Source: Bog-159 sp049511415 (GTDB taxonomy: Bacteria > Acidobacteriota > Terriglobia > Bryobacterales > Bryobacteraceae). From it: DNA of 64,000 nt. Made by a program: the position numbers and the translations under genes. The notes under the pieces were generated by a model. The model saw only the letters and a program-made list of their open reading frames with translations. It did not search any database and was not told where the DNA came from. The stretch is taken from NCBI GenBank assembly GCA_049511415.1, contig JBEKYC010000028.1, forward strand, positions 14,449 to 78,448, in the 5' to 3' direction. Below are positions 44,730-52,650 of the stretch, in pieces; within the stretch, counting starts at the first letter, position 1; each line of letters opens with the position of its first letter.

Positions 44730-46058
44730 ATGAAATTCGGCTGGATGCTGGTGACCATTATGTCCACTCTTGTTCTGCGCGCGGCGCAAATCGGCGAAAT
44801 CCGAGCGATCATGGAAGGCCGCGTGGAAACGGGCCGGGCGATAGGTATAGTCACCGGCACCATCGATGCCAAGGGCCGTCAGATCGTCGCGGCCGGCAAG
44901 GTGTCGCGGGATGGGTCGCAGGCGCCGGACGGAGACACAGTTTTTGAAATCGGCTCCGTTACCAAGGTGTTCACGTCGCTGATCCTGGCCGACATGATCG
45001 AGAAGGGCGAGGCCAAGCCGGACGATCCAGTCTCGAAGTTCCTGCCGGCCACGGTGAAAGTGCCCAGCCGCAACGGGCGCCAGATTACGCTGCTGGATCT
45101 TTCCATGCAGATCTCCGGACTCCCGCGGCTACCGGATAATTTGAAGCCCGCCGATCCCGGAAACCCGTACGTGGATTATGACGCGGCCAAACTTTACGAT
45201 TTCCTCTCCGGCTATCAACTCAAGCGGGATCCCGGCGAGAAGTACGAGTATTCCAACCTGGCCGTGGGTCTTTTGGGCCACGCGCTGGCGTTGAAGGCCG
45301 GTATGAGTTACGAGGAACTGCTGCGGAAACGGATCTTCGCGCCGTTGGGGATGACCAGCACTTCGCTGACGCTTTCCAATGAGATGAAGAAGCGCCTGGC
45401 GCCCGGATATAGCGCTTCGTTGCAACCCGTAAAAAACTGGGATTTCGACGTCCTGGCCGGTTGCGGCGGCATACGCTCGACGGTCAACGACATGTTGAAG
45501 TTCCTGGCTGCCAATCTGGAATTGACCGATTCGCCCCTGCGGAACGCCATGCGGCGCATGCGCTCCGTCGACAAGGATACCGGCGAACCGGATTTAAAGA
45601 TCGCCATGGCATGGCATATTTTCACGAAGTTCGACGAGCAAATCTACTGGCACAACGGCGGCACCTACGGTTACCGGTCGTTTGTCGGGTTTAACCCGTC
45701 CACGAAGGAAGGCGTCGTAATCCTGTGCAATACTTTCGTGGACAACGACGATCTGGGGCGGCACATTCTAGAGAGCCGGTATCCGGTTGTATCCATGCAG
45801 AAAGAGGTTCAGTTGGATGCGGGGATTTTGGAGCGCTACGTAGGGGAATACGAAATCATACCGGCTTTCCGGATATCGGTCACGCGGGAGGGCTCCCGGC
45901 TCTTTCTACAGGCAACCGGTCAGCCGCGCTTCGAAATCTTCGCTAAATCGGACACGGAATTCTTTCTGAAAGTGGTGGATGCGCAGATTACTTTCGGGAA
46001 GGACGGTTTGGTTCTGCACCAGAACGGCGCCGACCAGAAGGCAAAGAGGATAAATTGA
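44730..46058 (+). CDS. Class C beta-lactamase-fold serine hydrolase, exported
   Basis: The 442-residue protein has a signal peptide (to ~18), the catalytic S-V-T-K motif (S-x-x-K, near residue 75), a Y-S-N motif (Y-E-Y-S-N-L-A-V-G) and H-N-G-G in place of the K-T-G triad, as in many esterases and D-aminopeptidases of this fold. The final ~100 residues resemble a DUF3471-like beta domain. It probably hydrolyses peptides, esters or beta-lactams in the periplasm; beta-lactamase activity cannot be claimed. GGGGAG precedes the ATG. Confidence 0.87.
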   Translation: MKFGWMLVTIMSTLVLRAAQIGEIRAIMEGRVETGRAIGIVTGTIDAKGRQIVAAGKVSRDGSQAPDGDTVFEIGSVTKVFTSLILADMIEKGEAKPDDPVSKFLPATVKVPSRNGRQITLLDLSMQISGLPRLPDNLKPADPGNPYVDYDAAKLYDFLSGYQLKRDPGEKYEYSNLAVGLLGHALALKAGMSYEELLRKRIFAPLGMTSTSLTLSNEMKKRLAPGYSASLQPVKNWDFDVLAGCGGIRSTVNDMLKFLAANLELTDSPLRNAMRRMRSVDKDTGEPDLKIAMAWHIFTKFDEQIYWHNGGTYGYRSFVGFNPSTKEGVVILCNTFVDNDDLGRHILESRYPVVSMQKEVQLDAGILERYVGEYEIIPAFRISVTREGSRLFLQATGQPRFEIFAKSDTEFFLKVVDAQITFGKDGLVLHQNGADQKAKRIN

Positions 46059-46479
46059 GGACAACCATCCACGCGAATGCGTGAGATGACCCACTGTGAC
46101 CCACACCTTTGAGGGCTTGGCCTGGAAGGCTAGGCACTCAACGGAAGGGGATGCGCCACAGGCTGTGCGGTATAGTCGACCGGAACCATCGGAAGGGATG
46201 CTTGCGATAACGCTAACAACAGGTTTTCACTGCTGTTACAAACGCATGGGAGAACATCGTTTGCGAAGTAGCCCTGACATGGGGCCGGTTGGCCTGCAAA
46301 ACAATAACTCTTGTGCATATATTTAGCTCGTCGTCACATCCTTCGAGCAATTCGCTCGCCGTTCGTGGAGGACTTCACTGGCCTCTGGCTGTATACAATT
46401 CGATCATGTACTCTTATGTGCATCGTGTCAACTGAGTTTCTTGGTTTTTTTCTTAATTAATTCTGTGCGATCTTCCTCA
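46059..46479. other. Intergenic region, no supported gene
   Basis: About 420 bases lower in GC than the flanks. A CGAGCAATTCGCTCG hairpin with a 5-base stem lies near 46345, and TATACA occurs near 46395. A 76-residue open frame (46096-46326) has no ribosome binding site or domain. No RNA gene is recognised. The 3' end leads into the sigma-54-like site listed next. Confidence 0.5.
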
Positions 46480-46496
46480 TTGGCGTTCTCGTTGCT
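46480..46496 (+). promoter_or_regulatory. Sigma-54-like promoter of the DUF3341-type gene
   Basis: TTGGCGTTCTCGTTGCT has GG and GC exactly 10 bases apart, with TTGGC at -24 and TTGCT at -12, close to the consensus TTGGCACGN4TTGCW. Transcription would begin near 46507, 17 bases before ATG 46524, leaving just room for the GGGAGG ribosome binding site. The geometry matches the site at 26.08 kb. Confidence 0.6.
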
Positions 46497-46523
46497 TCTA
46501 CGGCCTATTGGGAGGCAGAATTT

Positions 46524-47159
46524 ATGGCCGGCAAGAATACATCGGTGTTCGGCGTTTATCATGACAGGCCTGGCGTTGAGGAAGCGGTGAATGTGCTGTG
46601 CGCCGGCGGATTTCGGGGCGCGGACATCTCCGTTCTATTCCAGGAGAACCAAGGTACTAAGGATTTTGCTCATGTTAAGAGTACGAAAGCGCCTGAGGGC
46701 GCGGTTGCAGGCGCAGTTTTGGGGGCGATCATCGGCGCCGTGTTCGCGTGGCTCGTAAGCACCGGGAATTTGACGGTATCGGGGCTCGACGTTCTGAGGA
46801 CCACTACCCCTTGGGTGGCGGCGTTAGCCGGATTGGGTTCGTTTGGAATCCTGGGAGGCATAATCGGTGCTTCGATCGGCTTGGGGCTGCCGGAGTTTGA
46901 AGCCAAGCGCTTCCAGGGCCGGCGGCGGCACGGTGGCGCTTTGATGTCCGTGCATTGCGACAATCACGACTGGGCCAAACGCGCCAAGGATATCCTGCGT
47001 CAAACGGGCGCCGAGGACGTAGCGGTTGCGAGCGAAGCCGGGGCGGATTTCTCCGTTAGCGACAAACCGATGCAGCGCACACGCAGAGCCATCGGCGATC
47101 CACCCTGCGGGGATACGCCGGTGGTGGTGGAGCAGGTAGATCGTCGAGACTTGCCGTAA
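46524..47159 (+). CDS. DUF3341/general-stress-like membrane-associated protein
   Basis: The 211-residue protein begins with a ferredoxin-like strand-helix unit (V-F-G-V-Y-H-D-R-P-G-V-E-E-A-V-N-V-L) and G-F-R-G-A-D-I-S-V-L-F. It then has two Gly/Ala-rich membrane segments (~61-80 and ~95-120) with glycine-zipper spacing, and L-M-S-V-H-C-D-N-H-D-W-A-K-R-A-K-D-I-L. This pattern resembles DUF3341 and general-stress 17M-like proteins found in acidobacteria. Function is unknown; stress response or quinol-oxidase-linked roles are annotated for relatives. A sigma-54-like promoter sits directly upstream. Confidence 0.75.
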   Translation: MAGKNTSVFGVYHDRPGVEEAVNVLCAGGFRGADISVLFQENQGTKDFAHVKSTKAPEGAVAGAVLGAIIGAVFAWLVSTGNLTVSGLDVLRTTTPWVAALAGLGSFGILGGIIGASIGLGLPEFEAKRFQGRRRHGGALMSVHCDNHDWAKRAKDILRQTGAEDVAVASEAGADFSVSDKPMQRTRRAIGDPPCGDTPVVVEQVDRRDLP

Positions 47160-47185
47160 CTGCGATCCGTTGCGGCTCTGTGCGC

Positions 47186-47191
47186 TATCAT
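47186..47191 (+). promoter_or_regulatory. Putative -10 box (TATCAT) 6 bases before the start codon
   Basis: TATCAT ends 6 bases before ATG 47198 with no ribosome binding site between them, suggesting a leaderless message. Confidence 0.42.
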
Positions 47192-47197
47192 GACCGG

Positions 47198-47992
47198 ATG
47201 CGCACACGGATGGCGCTCGTATTGATTCTGACGGGAACGGCTTGGGCGGGCGATCTGGAGGTTCCGGCTCGTTCCCGCGTGGAAGCCTTCCGGGGCAGCG
47301 GGCAGTGGGAACCGGTGCGTATCGATGTACGGCTTTCTCCTGCTCAGACCGCGATCCTGATCTGTGACATGTGGGACAAACACTGGTGCGCGGGCGCATC
47401 ACGGCGTGTGGCAGCTCTCGCGGAGCGGATGGCGCCGGTGATCGCCATGGCACGCGCGCACGGAGTGCAAATCATCCATGCTCCGTCGGAGACCATGGAT
47501 TTCTATAAGGATTGGCCGCAGCGCCTGCGCATCTTGCGCGTCACGCCGGTCGAGCCGCCCGCCCCTCTCGGCCTTTCCGATCCGCCGTTGCCTGTCGACG
47601 ACCGGAGCGGCGGGTGCGATACGGGCGACGCACAGTACAAAGCCTGGACGCGCGAGATCGCAACGCTTTCCATGAGTGATTCCGACGTCATCTCCGACGA
47701 TGGGAACCAGATTTACAGTTTCTTGCATGAACGCGGTATTCGGAACCTGCTCATCATGGGCGTGCACGTGAACATGTGCGTCCTGAACCGGACATTCGCG
47801 ATCAAGAAAATGACCAACTGGGGCATCCGCTGCCTGCTGGTCAGAGATTTGACGGACAGCATGTACGACCCAAAGGATCGCCCTTATGTGAGCCATGATC
47901 GGGGCACCGAATTGGTGGTCGAACACATCGAAAAATACTGGTGCCCTACCACCACAAGCGGAGAACTTACGAATGCTCTCGCCCGCCCCTAG
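47198..47992 (+). CDS. Exported isochorismatase-fold cysteine hydrolase
   Basis: The 264-residue protein has a signal peptide (MRTRMALVLILTGTAWAG). The family's catalytic Asp is in A-I-L-I-C-D-M-W-D and the nucleophile Cys in G-V-H-V-N-M-C-V-L-N-R-T; the Lys of the triad is not obvious in the loop with S-E-T-M-D-F-Y-K-D. Related enzymes hydrolyse amides such as nicotinamide, N-carbamoyl compounds or isochorismate. Secretion is unusual for this mostly cytoplasmic fold. Its end overlaps a convergent glycosyltransferase gene by 4 bases. Confidence 0.85.
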   Translation: MRTRMALVLILTGTAWAGDLEVPARSRVEAFRGSGQWEPVRIDVRLSPAQTAILICDMWDKHWCAGASRRVAALAERMAPVIAMARAHGVQIIHAPSETMDFYKDWPQRLRILRVTPVEPPAPLGLSDPPLPVDDRSGGCDTGDAQYKAWTREIATLSMSDSDVISDDGNQIYSFLHERGIRNLLIMGVHVNMCVLNRTFAIKKMTNWGIRCLLVRDLTDSMYDPKDRPYVSHDRGTELVVEHIEKYWCPTTTSGELTNALARP

Positions 47993-49527
47993 TCCCAGTT
48001 CTTCAATTTCGGCCAAAACTCGCTAAGGGGCCATTTCAGCCCGCGGCAATAGAAAATGTCGAAATGCTCGTACGGCATGGAGTAAGGATGGTTGACGTGC
48101 GCAACCTTCTCAACGCTCGCGAACTTGCTTTCCAGGTCCGCTTGCCGGCCGGCCATGACGATCATACTGGCGCCGGTGTAGCCACGCGGTCCCCATAGAA
48201 AGTACGTCTGGTGACCGCTGATGGCGCTTGGCAGCCCGTATTTTGGGCCGAACAGATCCACGGCGCCGGCCTGCCCGTAGTTCTGCGCGAAAATCGCGGT
48301 CTGGAAGCGTACGCCGGGCGGCAGACCGTTATAAACTTCGGCCAATTTGCGCACCATATCCTCCCAACCGAATTGATCGGCGTAAATCTGCGGCAACGGG
48401 CCCAGTTCGTGGGTCTCGATTTTCGGCTGCTGAAAACCGGTGGCATGCGCGTAGCGGATGTAGGTCTCGACCGGCAGCACGGGAATCACGAAGGGCGCAA
48501 AGAACGCTCCGAGCAGGACCAGAGCGCTCACCCAAGCCGGCTTGAGCCATTGCAACCTGGGCGCCGCCAGCCAGGCCTCCCACGCCACCCCACCCGCCGC
48601 AAAGAGCAGTGGAAAGGCCGGCCAGGGGTAGTACACGCGCGGACTCATCGCCATGATGACGGCCATCGTCAGCAGCCAGGCCCAGCCCAGAACGCGAAAT
48701 GGCTTACCGGCAGCGCTGAATAAGTAAAACCAGATGCCGGCCAACCAGATGGGCAGCGAAAGCGGTAGCATCGTCAGAACCTCCTGCCCGAGGAATCCCA
48801 ACGGCGACAGAGCTATATCGCGGTGCGCGCGTTTGATGTTCGCCTGCAATTCCAGGAACGGAAAATGATGCAGCCAGTTCCACCACAGATTCGGCAGGAA
48901 GATCAGCAGCGCCAGCAGTCCGGCCAGACAAAACCATGGAGAGCGCAATTGGCGTCTTTCCGTCGTGACGAGAAGCCCTGCAATGAGGCCGAAGCCGAAA
49001 ATCAGCATCGAATGCTTGTTCTCTAGACCGAGGCCTGCCAGCACGCCGAACCACAGCCATAGGCGTTGATTGCCGGTGCGAATGATGCGGATGACTACCA
49101 AAGCGCAGCCCATCCAGAACAGCGGTTCGAAGGCATTCATCGAGAAAAAGCTATCGATAGCCAAAAAGCCGGGCGCAACCAATACACCGAGAGACGCCAA
49201 ACCTTGCGCAAACCGGCGGCCGCCGAGTTCGCGCGCGATCAACCCGGTGAGCAACACCACGCCTGATCCCGCCAGCGCCGGCAGGATGCGGATGGCCCGC
49301 AAGCTTTCCCCAAGCGTGACGCGGGTGATGGCGGCCGCCAGCGCGATGAGCGGCGGCTGATCCACGTAGCCCCAGTCCAGATGGCGCCCGCACGCCAGGT
49401 AATAGAGCTCATCCACGAAGTAGCCGTAATTGTGGCCGGCGTAAAGGTGCAGCGCCAACTTCAAGGCGGCCAGCCAGACCACTGCCATGGCCAGGCCAGG
49501 CGTCAGGCACTTGCGAGCAGCCGCCAT
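47989..49527 (-). CDS. GT39/ArnT-like membrane glycosyltransferase
   Basis: The 512-residue protein has about eleven membrane helices. The first loop carries F-V-D-E-L-Y-Y-L-A-C-G-R-H-L-D-W-G-Y-V-D-Q-P-P, the signature of the PMT_2/GT39 family, where the acidic D-E pair is catalytic. Such enzymes transfer sugars from polyprenyl phosphate to lipid A, proteins or glycans on the periplasmic side. The C-terminal ~150 residues form a soluble domain. The acceptor is unknown. Its start overlaps the inositol-phosphatase-family gene by 25 bases. Confidence 0.88.
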   Translation of the reverse strand: MAAARKCLTPGLAMAVVWLAALKLALHLYAGHNYGYFVDELYYLACGRHLDWGYVDQPPLIALAAAITRVTLGESLRAIRILPALAGSGVVLLTGLIARELGGRRFAQGLASLGVLVAPGFLAIDSFFSMNAFEPLFWMGCALVVIRIIRTGNQRLWLWFGVLAGLGLENKHSMLIFGFGLIAGLLVTTERRQLRSPWFCLAGLLALLIFLPNLWWNWLHHFPFLELQANIKRAHRDIALSPLGFLGQEVLTMLPLSLPIWLAGIWFYLFSAAGKPFRVLGWAWLLTMAVIMAMSPRVYYPWPAFPLLFAAGGVAWEAWLAAPRLQWLKPAWVSALVLLGAFFAPFVIPVLPVETYIRYAHATGFQQPKIETHELGPLPQIYADQFGWEDMVRKLAEVYNGLPPGVRFQTAIFAQNYGQAGAVDLFGPKYGLPSAISGHQTYFLWGPRGYTGASMIVMAGRQADLESKFASVEKVAHVNHPYSMPYEHFDIFYCRGLKWPLSEFWPKLKNWD

Positions 49528-50273
49528 ACCGCCTCCTCAATCCCTGGCGCGCAGATCACGCAGTTACCGCCGTAGATCGTGGCATCGCCCCGGTAATCGA
49601 AAAAGCGGGCGCCGGCCTCTTCGGCGATGATCTTGAGGGGGGCAAAGTCCCAGGGCTTGCCGGCGGTTTCAATCCAAATTTCCGCCTGGCCGCGGGCGAC
49701 CATCAGCGCATCCATGCAGCCGCCCATGCTGCGCACGGCCCAGAACGGCTCCATCCAGGCGAGCAATCGCGCCGCGAACGGCTGCCGCATCGCCGAAGTC
49801 AGACTATCGATGCATGCCACCGCCTGGCTGACGGTGCTAATCGACGAGGCGTGGATCGGCTGGCCATTGACGAATGCGCCGCTGCCCCGCGCCGCGCTAT
49901 ACAACTCGCCCAGCGCCGGCATGGCGGCGAATCCCGCCACTACCTGGCCTTCGTCCTCCAGGCCGATCAGCACGGACCAGGCCGGATTGCCGCGCACGAA
50001 ATCGCGCGTGCCGTCGATGGGGTCGATGATCCAGCGGCGGCCGCTGCGCGACGCCTTCTCAGAGCCTTCCTCACCGAGGAGACCATCGTCCGGGAACGCC
50101 TGTTCCAACTCGCGAGCAATAAACTGCTCGCACTCCCGATCGGCGCGCGTGACGGGCGAATCGTCAGGCTTGGCCTCGAAAGCGATGCCCGTCCGGTAAT
50201 AGCGCATGGCGATTTGGCCGGCCTGCTGCGCGATAGTCCGGCCGGTCTCGAGTTCTTTTGTAAAGTTATGCAT
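49503..50273 (-). CDS. Inositol monophosphatase-family phosphatase (HisN-like)
   Basis: The ATG at 50273 gives 256 residues; the longer frame adds 93 unsupported residues antisense to the divergent gene. Metal motifs are G-E-E-G near residue 70, W-I-I-D-P-I-D-G-T-R-D-F and K-P-W-D-F-A-P, the pattern of IMPase, histidinol-phosphatase (HisN) and 3',5'-bisphosphate phosphatases. R-D-F rather than T-N-F favours the histidinol-phosphatase branch. GAGGCCC lies before the start. It is coupled with the glycosyltransferase gene. Confidence 0.88.
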   Translation of the reverse strand: MHNFTKELETGRTIAQQAGQIAMRYYRTGIAFEAKPDDSPVTRADRECEQFIARELEQAFPDDGLLGEEGSEKASRSGRRWIIDPIDGTRDFVRGNPAWSVLIGLEDEGQVVAGFAAMPALGELYSAARGSGAFVNGQPIHASSISTVSQAVACIDSLTSAMRQPFAARLLAWMEPFWAVRSMGGCMDALMVARGQAEIWIETAGKPWDFAPLKIIAEEAGARFFDYRGDATIYGGNCVICAPGIEEAVWRLLASA

Positions 50274-50287
50274 GGGCCTCAATGAAG

Positions 50288-50293
50288 TAAGAT
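50288..50293 (+). promoter_or_regulatory. Putative -10 box (TAAGAT) 7 bases before the start codon
   Basis: TAAGAT ends 7 bases before ATG 50301, in the short gap between two divergent genes. No ribosome binding site is seen on this strand. Confidence 0.35.
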
Positions 50294-50300
50294 AACGTTG

Positions 50301-50675
50301 ATGCTGAATTTTCGCCAGTTTGAAGTCGGACCGGATCCGTTCGGGCGCAAGTGGAATGTGCTTTTCAAATGGCTGCAGACCGCCATTTCGCTCCGCCACA
50401 GCGACACGGTGGATGTGAAATTCATTCTGGAGAGCGACGGCGGGAAGGTCCAAAAGCAGATCGCGCTGCCGCACGCGGACGTATTGGAATTGAGCCGCCG
50501 CACGAATCACGAGATCACCGACGCTTGGTGCGCGCGTCTGGCCGCCCTCCATCTGAAGCGCATGGTGGAGACCGGAGAGGATCTGGATAAAGATCTGGTG
50601 ACGGTGCGGCCGGCGGAACTGGCGGAGTATGCCGCCGAAATCGCGCGGGCGGAGAGCGCGGAGGTGGCGGCGTAG
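50301..50675 (+). CDS. Conserved-looking hypothetical protein, 124 residues
   Basis: The product begins L-N-F-R-Q-F-E-V-G-P-D-P-F-G-R-K-W-N-V, followed by W-L-Q-T-A-I-S-L-R-H-S-D-T-V-D-V-K-F and L-P-H-A-D-V-L. No signal peptide or membrane segment is present, so it is probably cytoplasmic. The composition and strand/helix pattern look coded. A TTG three bases earlier is an alternative start. I do not recognise a domain. It is 11 bases ahead of a GNAT gene. Confidence 0.65.
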   Translation: MLNFRQFEVGPDPFGRKWNVLFKWLQTAISLRHSDTVDVKFILESDGGKVQKQIALPHADVLELSRRTNHEITDAWCARLAALHLKRMVETGEDLDKDLVTVRPAELAEYAAEIARAESAEVAA

Positions 50676-50686
50676 TAGAGCGGTGC

Positions 50687-51502
50687 TTGCGGATACGTGC
50701 CCTGACGCCGCTGGATATTCCCGCGGCCGCGCATTTGAGCGCCGCCGCGGGTTGGAACCAGACTGCCAACGATTGGCGCAATTTGCTGCGCCTGGCTCCG
50801 GATACCTGTTTCGGTTTGGACGGCGACGGATCGCTGGCCGCTACCACAACGGCTATTTGTTACCAGCGGCGGCTGGCCTGGATCGGTATGGTGATAACCG
50901 ATCCGGCGCATCGCCGGCGGGGGTTTGCCCGCCGTTTGATGGAACATACGCTGGAAGCGCTCGCCGCGCGGGGCATGGAATGGATACAACTGGACGCCAC
51001 GGAGATGGGGGCGCCGCTCTACCGCCAGTTCGGATTTGAGGCCGAAGCGCCGGTGGAGCGCCGGCGCGGCTTTGCATCGATCACGCTGCCGGGGCCGGCG
51101 GCTTGGGACGATCGTTGCGCGAAGCTGGATCGCGAGGCTTTCGGCGTCGACCGGTCGCGACTGGTTGCCGCGCTGGCGCCCATGGGCGGCATCGTCCGGC
51201 TGGGCGAAAGCTATGCCATGCTGCGTCCCGGAGCGGAGGCGGCGTATTTTGGGCCGTGTGTGTGCGGCACGTTCGAGGCCGCGCGCGATTTAGTCGCCGG
51301 TTGTCTGGGCCGCCATTCGGCTCAGCCGGTCTTCTGGGATCTATTGCCCGAGAACGACGCCGCCGTGGAGTTGGCAAGCTTCGCCGGATTTCAACCTGTC
51401 CGGCGATTGGTGCGCATGATCCGGCCGGGAAAGCCTGGGGCCGCGCCAGTTGGACGCGACACTTCGCAAATCTTCGCCATCGCCGGCTTCGAATACGGTT
51501 AG
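50687..51502 (+). CDS. GNAT-family N-acetyltransferase with C-terminal second domain
   Basis: The 271-residue protein starts at TTG 50687 (I-R-A-L-T-P-L-D-I-P-A-A). The acetyl-CoA site is I-G-M-V-I-T-D-P-A-H-R-R-R-G-F-A-R-R-L-M, followed by G-A-P-L-Y-R-Q-F-G-F. The second half (~140-271), with F-W-D-L-L-P-E-N-D and F-A-G-F-Q-P-V-R-R-L, resembles the C-terminal domain of acetyltransferases of the YitI/DUF1999-like two-domain type. Substrate unknown. Confidence 0.85.
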   Translation: MRIRALTPLDIPAAAHLSAAAGWNQTANDWRNLLRLAPDTCFGLDGDGSLAATTTAICYQRRLAWIGMVITDPAHRRRGFARRLMEHTLEALAARGMEWIQLDATEMGAPLYRQFGFEAEAPVERRRGFASITLPGPAAWDDRCAKLDREAFGVDRSRLVAALAPMGGIVRLGESYAMLRPGAEAAYFGPCVCGTFEAARDLVAGCLGRHSAQPVFWDLLPENDAAVELASFAGFQPVRRLVRMIRPGKPGAAPVGRDTSQIFAIAGFEYG

Positions 51503-51530
51503 CGCAAACGTGCGACATTAGAGCATCTGC

Positions 51531-52379
51531 ATGCGAAAGCGATTCTACTGGAAACTGAAAGACCGCGAAATCACGCTGGGCGACCGTACGGTCATCTTAG
51601 GGGTTCTGAACATCACTCCGGACTCATTCTCCGACGGCGGCAAATATCAGGACCCCGACCGCGCCTTCGCGCACGCCGTGGAAATGGAAGAGCAGGGCGC
51701 CGACATTATCGATGTGGGCGCCGAGTCCACCCGGCCAGGCGCGGCGCCCATTTCGGCAGCCGAAGAGTTGCGGCGTCTGATCCAGGTATTGAAAAGGCTG
51801 AAGGGGCGCCTGACCGTCCCGATTTCGGTGGATACGTACAAGGCCGAGGTGGCTGAGCGCGCGCTGGAGCACGGCGCGGAGATTATCAACGACCCCACCG
51901 GCCTGACGTTTGAACCGCATTTGGCGCGCACGGTGGCCAACCACGATGCGGGCCTGATTCTGAATCACATGCGCGGGCGGCCAGAGACCTGGGCGAAGCT
52001 GCCACCGCTGCCGGACGTGATGGGAACGATCGTGCGCGACCTGGAAGCCACCGTCAGCCGTGCGCGTCACGAAGGCATCGAACGCGCGCGGATCGTGGTA
52101 GATCCGGGCCTGGGGTTCGGCAAGCGCAAAGAACAGAACTCGGCGATTCTGGCGCGCCTCCCGGAACTGGCAGCCCTGGACTTTCCGATTCTCGCGGGAC
52201 CATCGCGCAAATCCTTTCTGGAGCATCCCACGGAGCGGGAGACGCTGTTCGCAACCTCCGCGGCCGTTACAGCGGCGATTCTGGGCGGCGCGCACCTGGT
52301 AAGGGTACACGATGTAGCCGAAATGCGCGCCGCCGCGGATGTCGCGGACGAAGTCGCGCGGCACTTCTCCGGCGCGTAG
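51531..52379 (+). CDS. folP: Dihydropteroate synthase
   Basis: The 282-residue barrel has the signature I-L-G-V-L-N-I-T-P-D-S-F-S-D-G-G-K-Y, then D-V-G-A-E-S-T-R-P-G-A, I-S-V-D-T-Y-K, I-I-N-D-P-T-G, D-P-G-L-G-F-G-K and G-P-S-R-K-S-F. It joins p-aminobenzoate to dihydropterin pyrophosphate in folate synthesis and is the sulfonamide target. An upstream strand (R-F-Y-W-K-L-K-D-R-E-I-T-L-G) fits acidobacterial FolP. No other fol genes are adjacent. Confidence 0.95.
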   Translation: MRKRFYWKLKDREITLGDRTVILGVLNITPDSFSDGGKYQDPDRAFAHAVEMEEQGADIIDVGAESTRPGAAPISAAEELRRLIQVLKRLKGRLTVPISVDTYKAEVAERALEHGAEIINDPTGLTFEPHLARTVANHDAGLILNHMRGRPETWAKLPPLPDVMGTIVRDLEATVSRARHEGIERARIVVDPGLGFGKRKEQNSAILARLPELAALDFPILAGPSRKSFLEHPTERETLFATSAAVTAAILGGAHLVRVHDVAEMRAAADVADEVARHFSGA

Positions 52380-52409
52380 GCGCGCCGGCCGCGCGTCGGG
52401 TTATAAAAC

Positions 52410-52646
52410 TCAAAAGCTCAGCACCAGAAGCCCGGCGCTGTCTGACGTCGCGCTGGTTCCATCAGCGCCGATGGTGACGCCTGTGCCGCTTCCGCCTGGC
52501 GCCGTGCTGATGCCGTAGGCGGTGTTGGGACTTAATCAATAGAAGGCGGCGTTTCCGAATGTCGCCCCATCGAACGCCGTACTGGGATCCTCGACGACAC
52601 GGATATATTGCGTGGGTTCCAGGCGGTGGGTGATGGTGTTCGTCCG
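52410..52646 (-). pseudogene. Possible gene remnant with an in-frame stop
   Basis: Just downstream of the VWFA gene, one minus-strand frame reads Q-Y-I-R-V-V-E-D-P-S-T-A-F-D-G-A-T-F-G-N-A-A-F-Y, then TGA at 52536-52538, then L-S-P-N-T-A-Y-G-I-S-T-A-P-G-G-S-G and ends at TGA 52410. The Gly/Ser/Thr-rich text resembles the end of a secreted beta-rich protein. There is no start codon or ribosome binding site. It could also be chance in GC-rich DNA. Confidence 0.3.
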
Positions 52647-52650
52647 CGGG

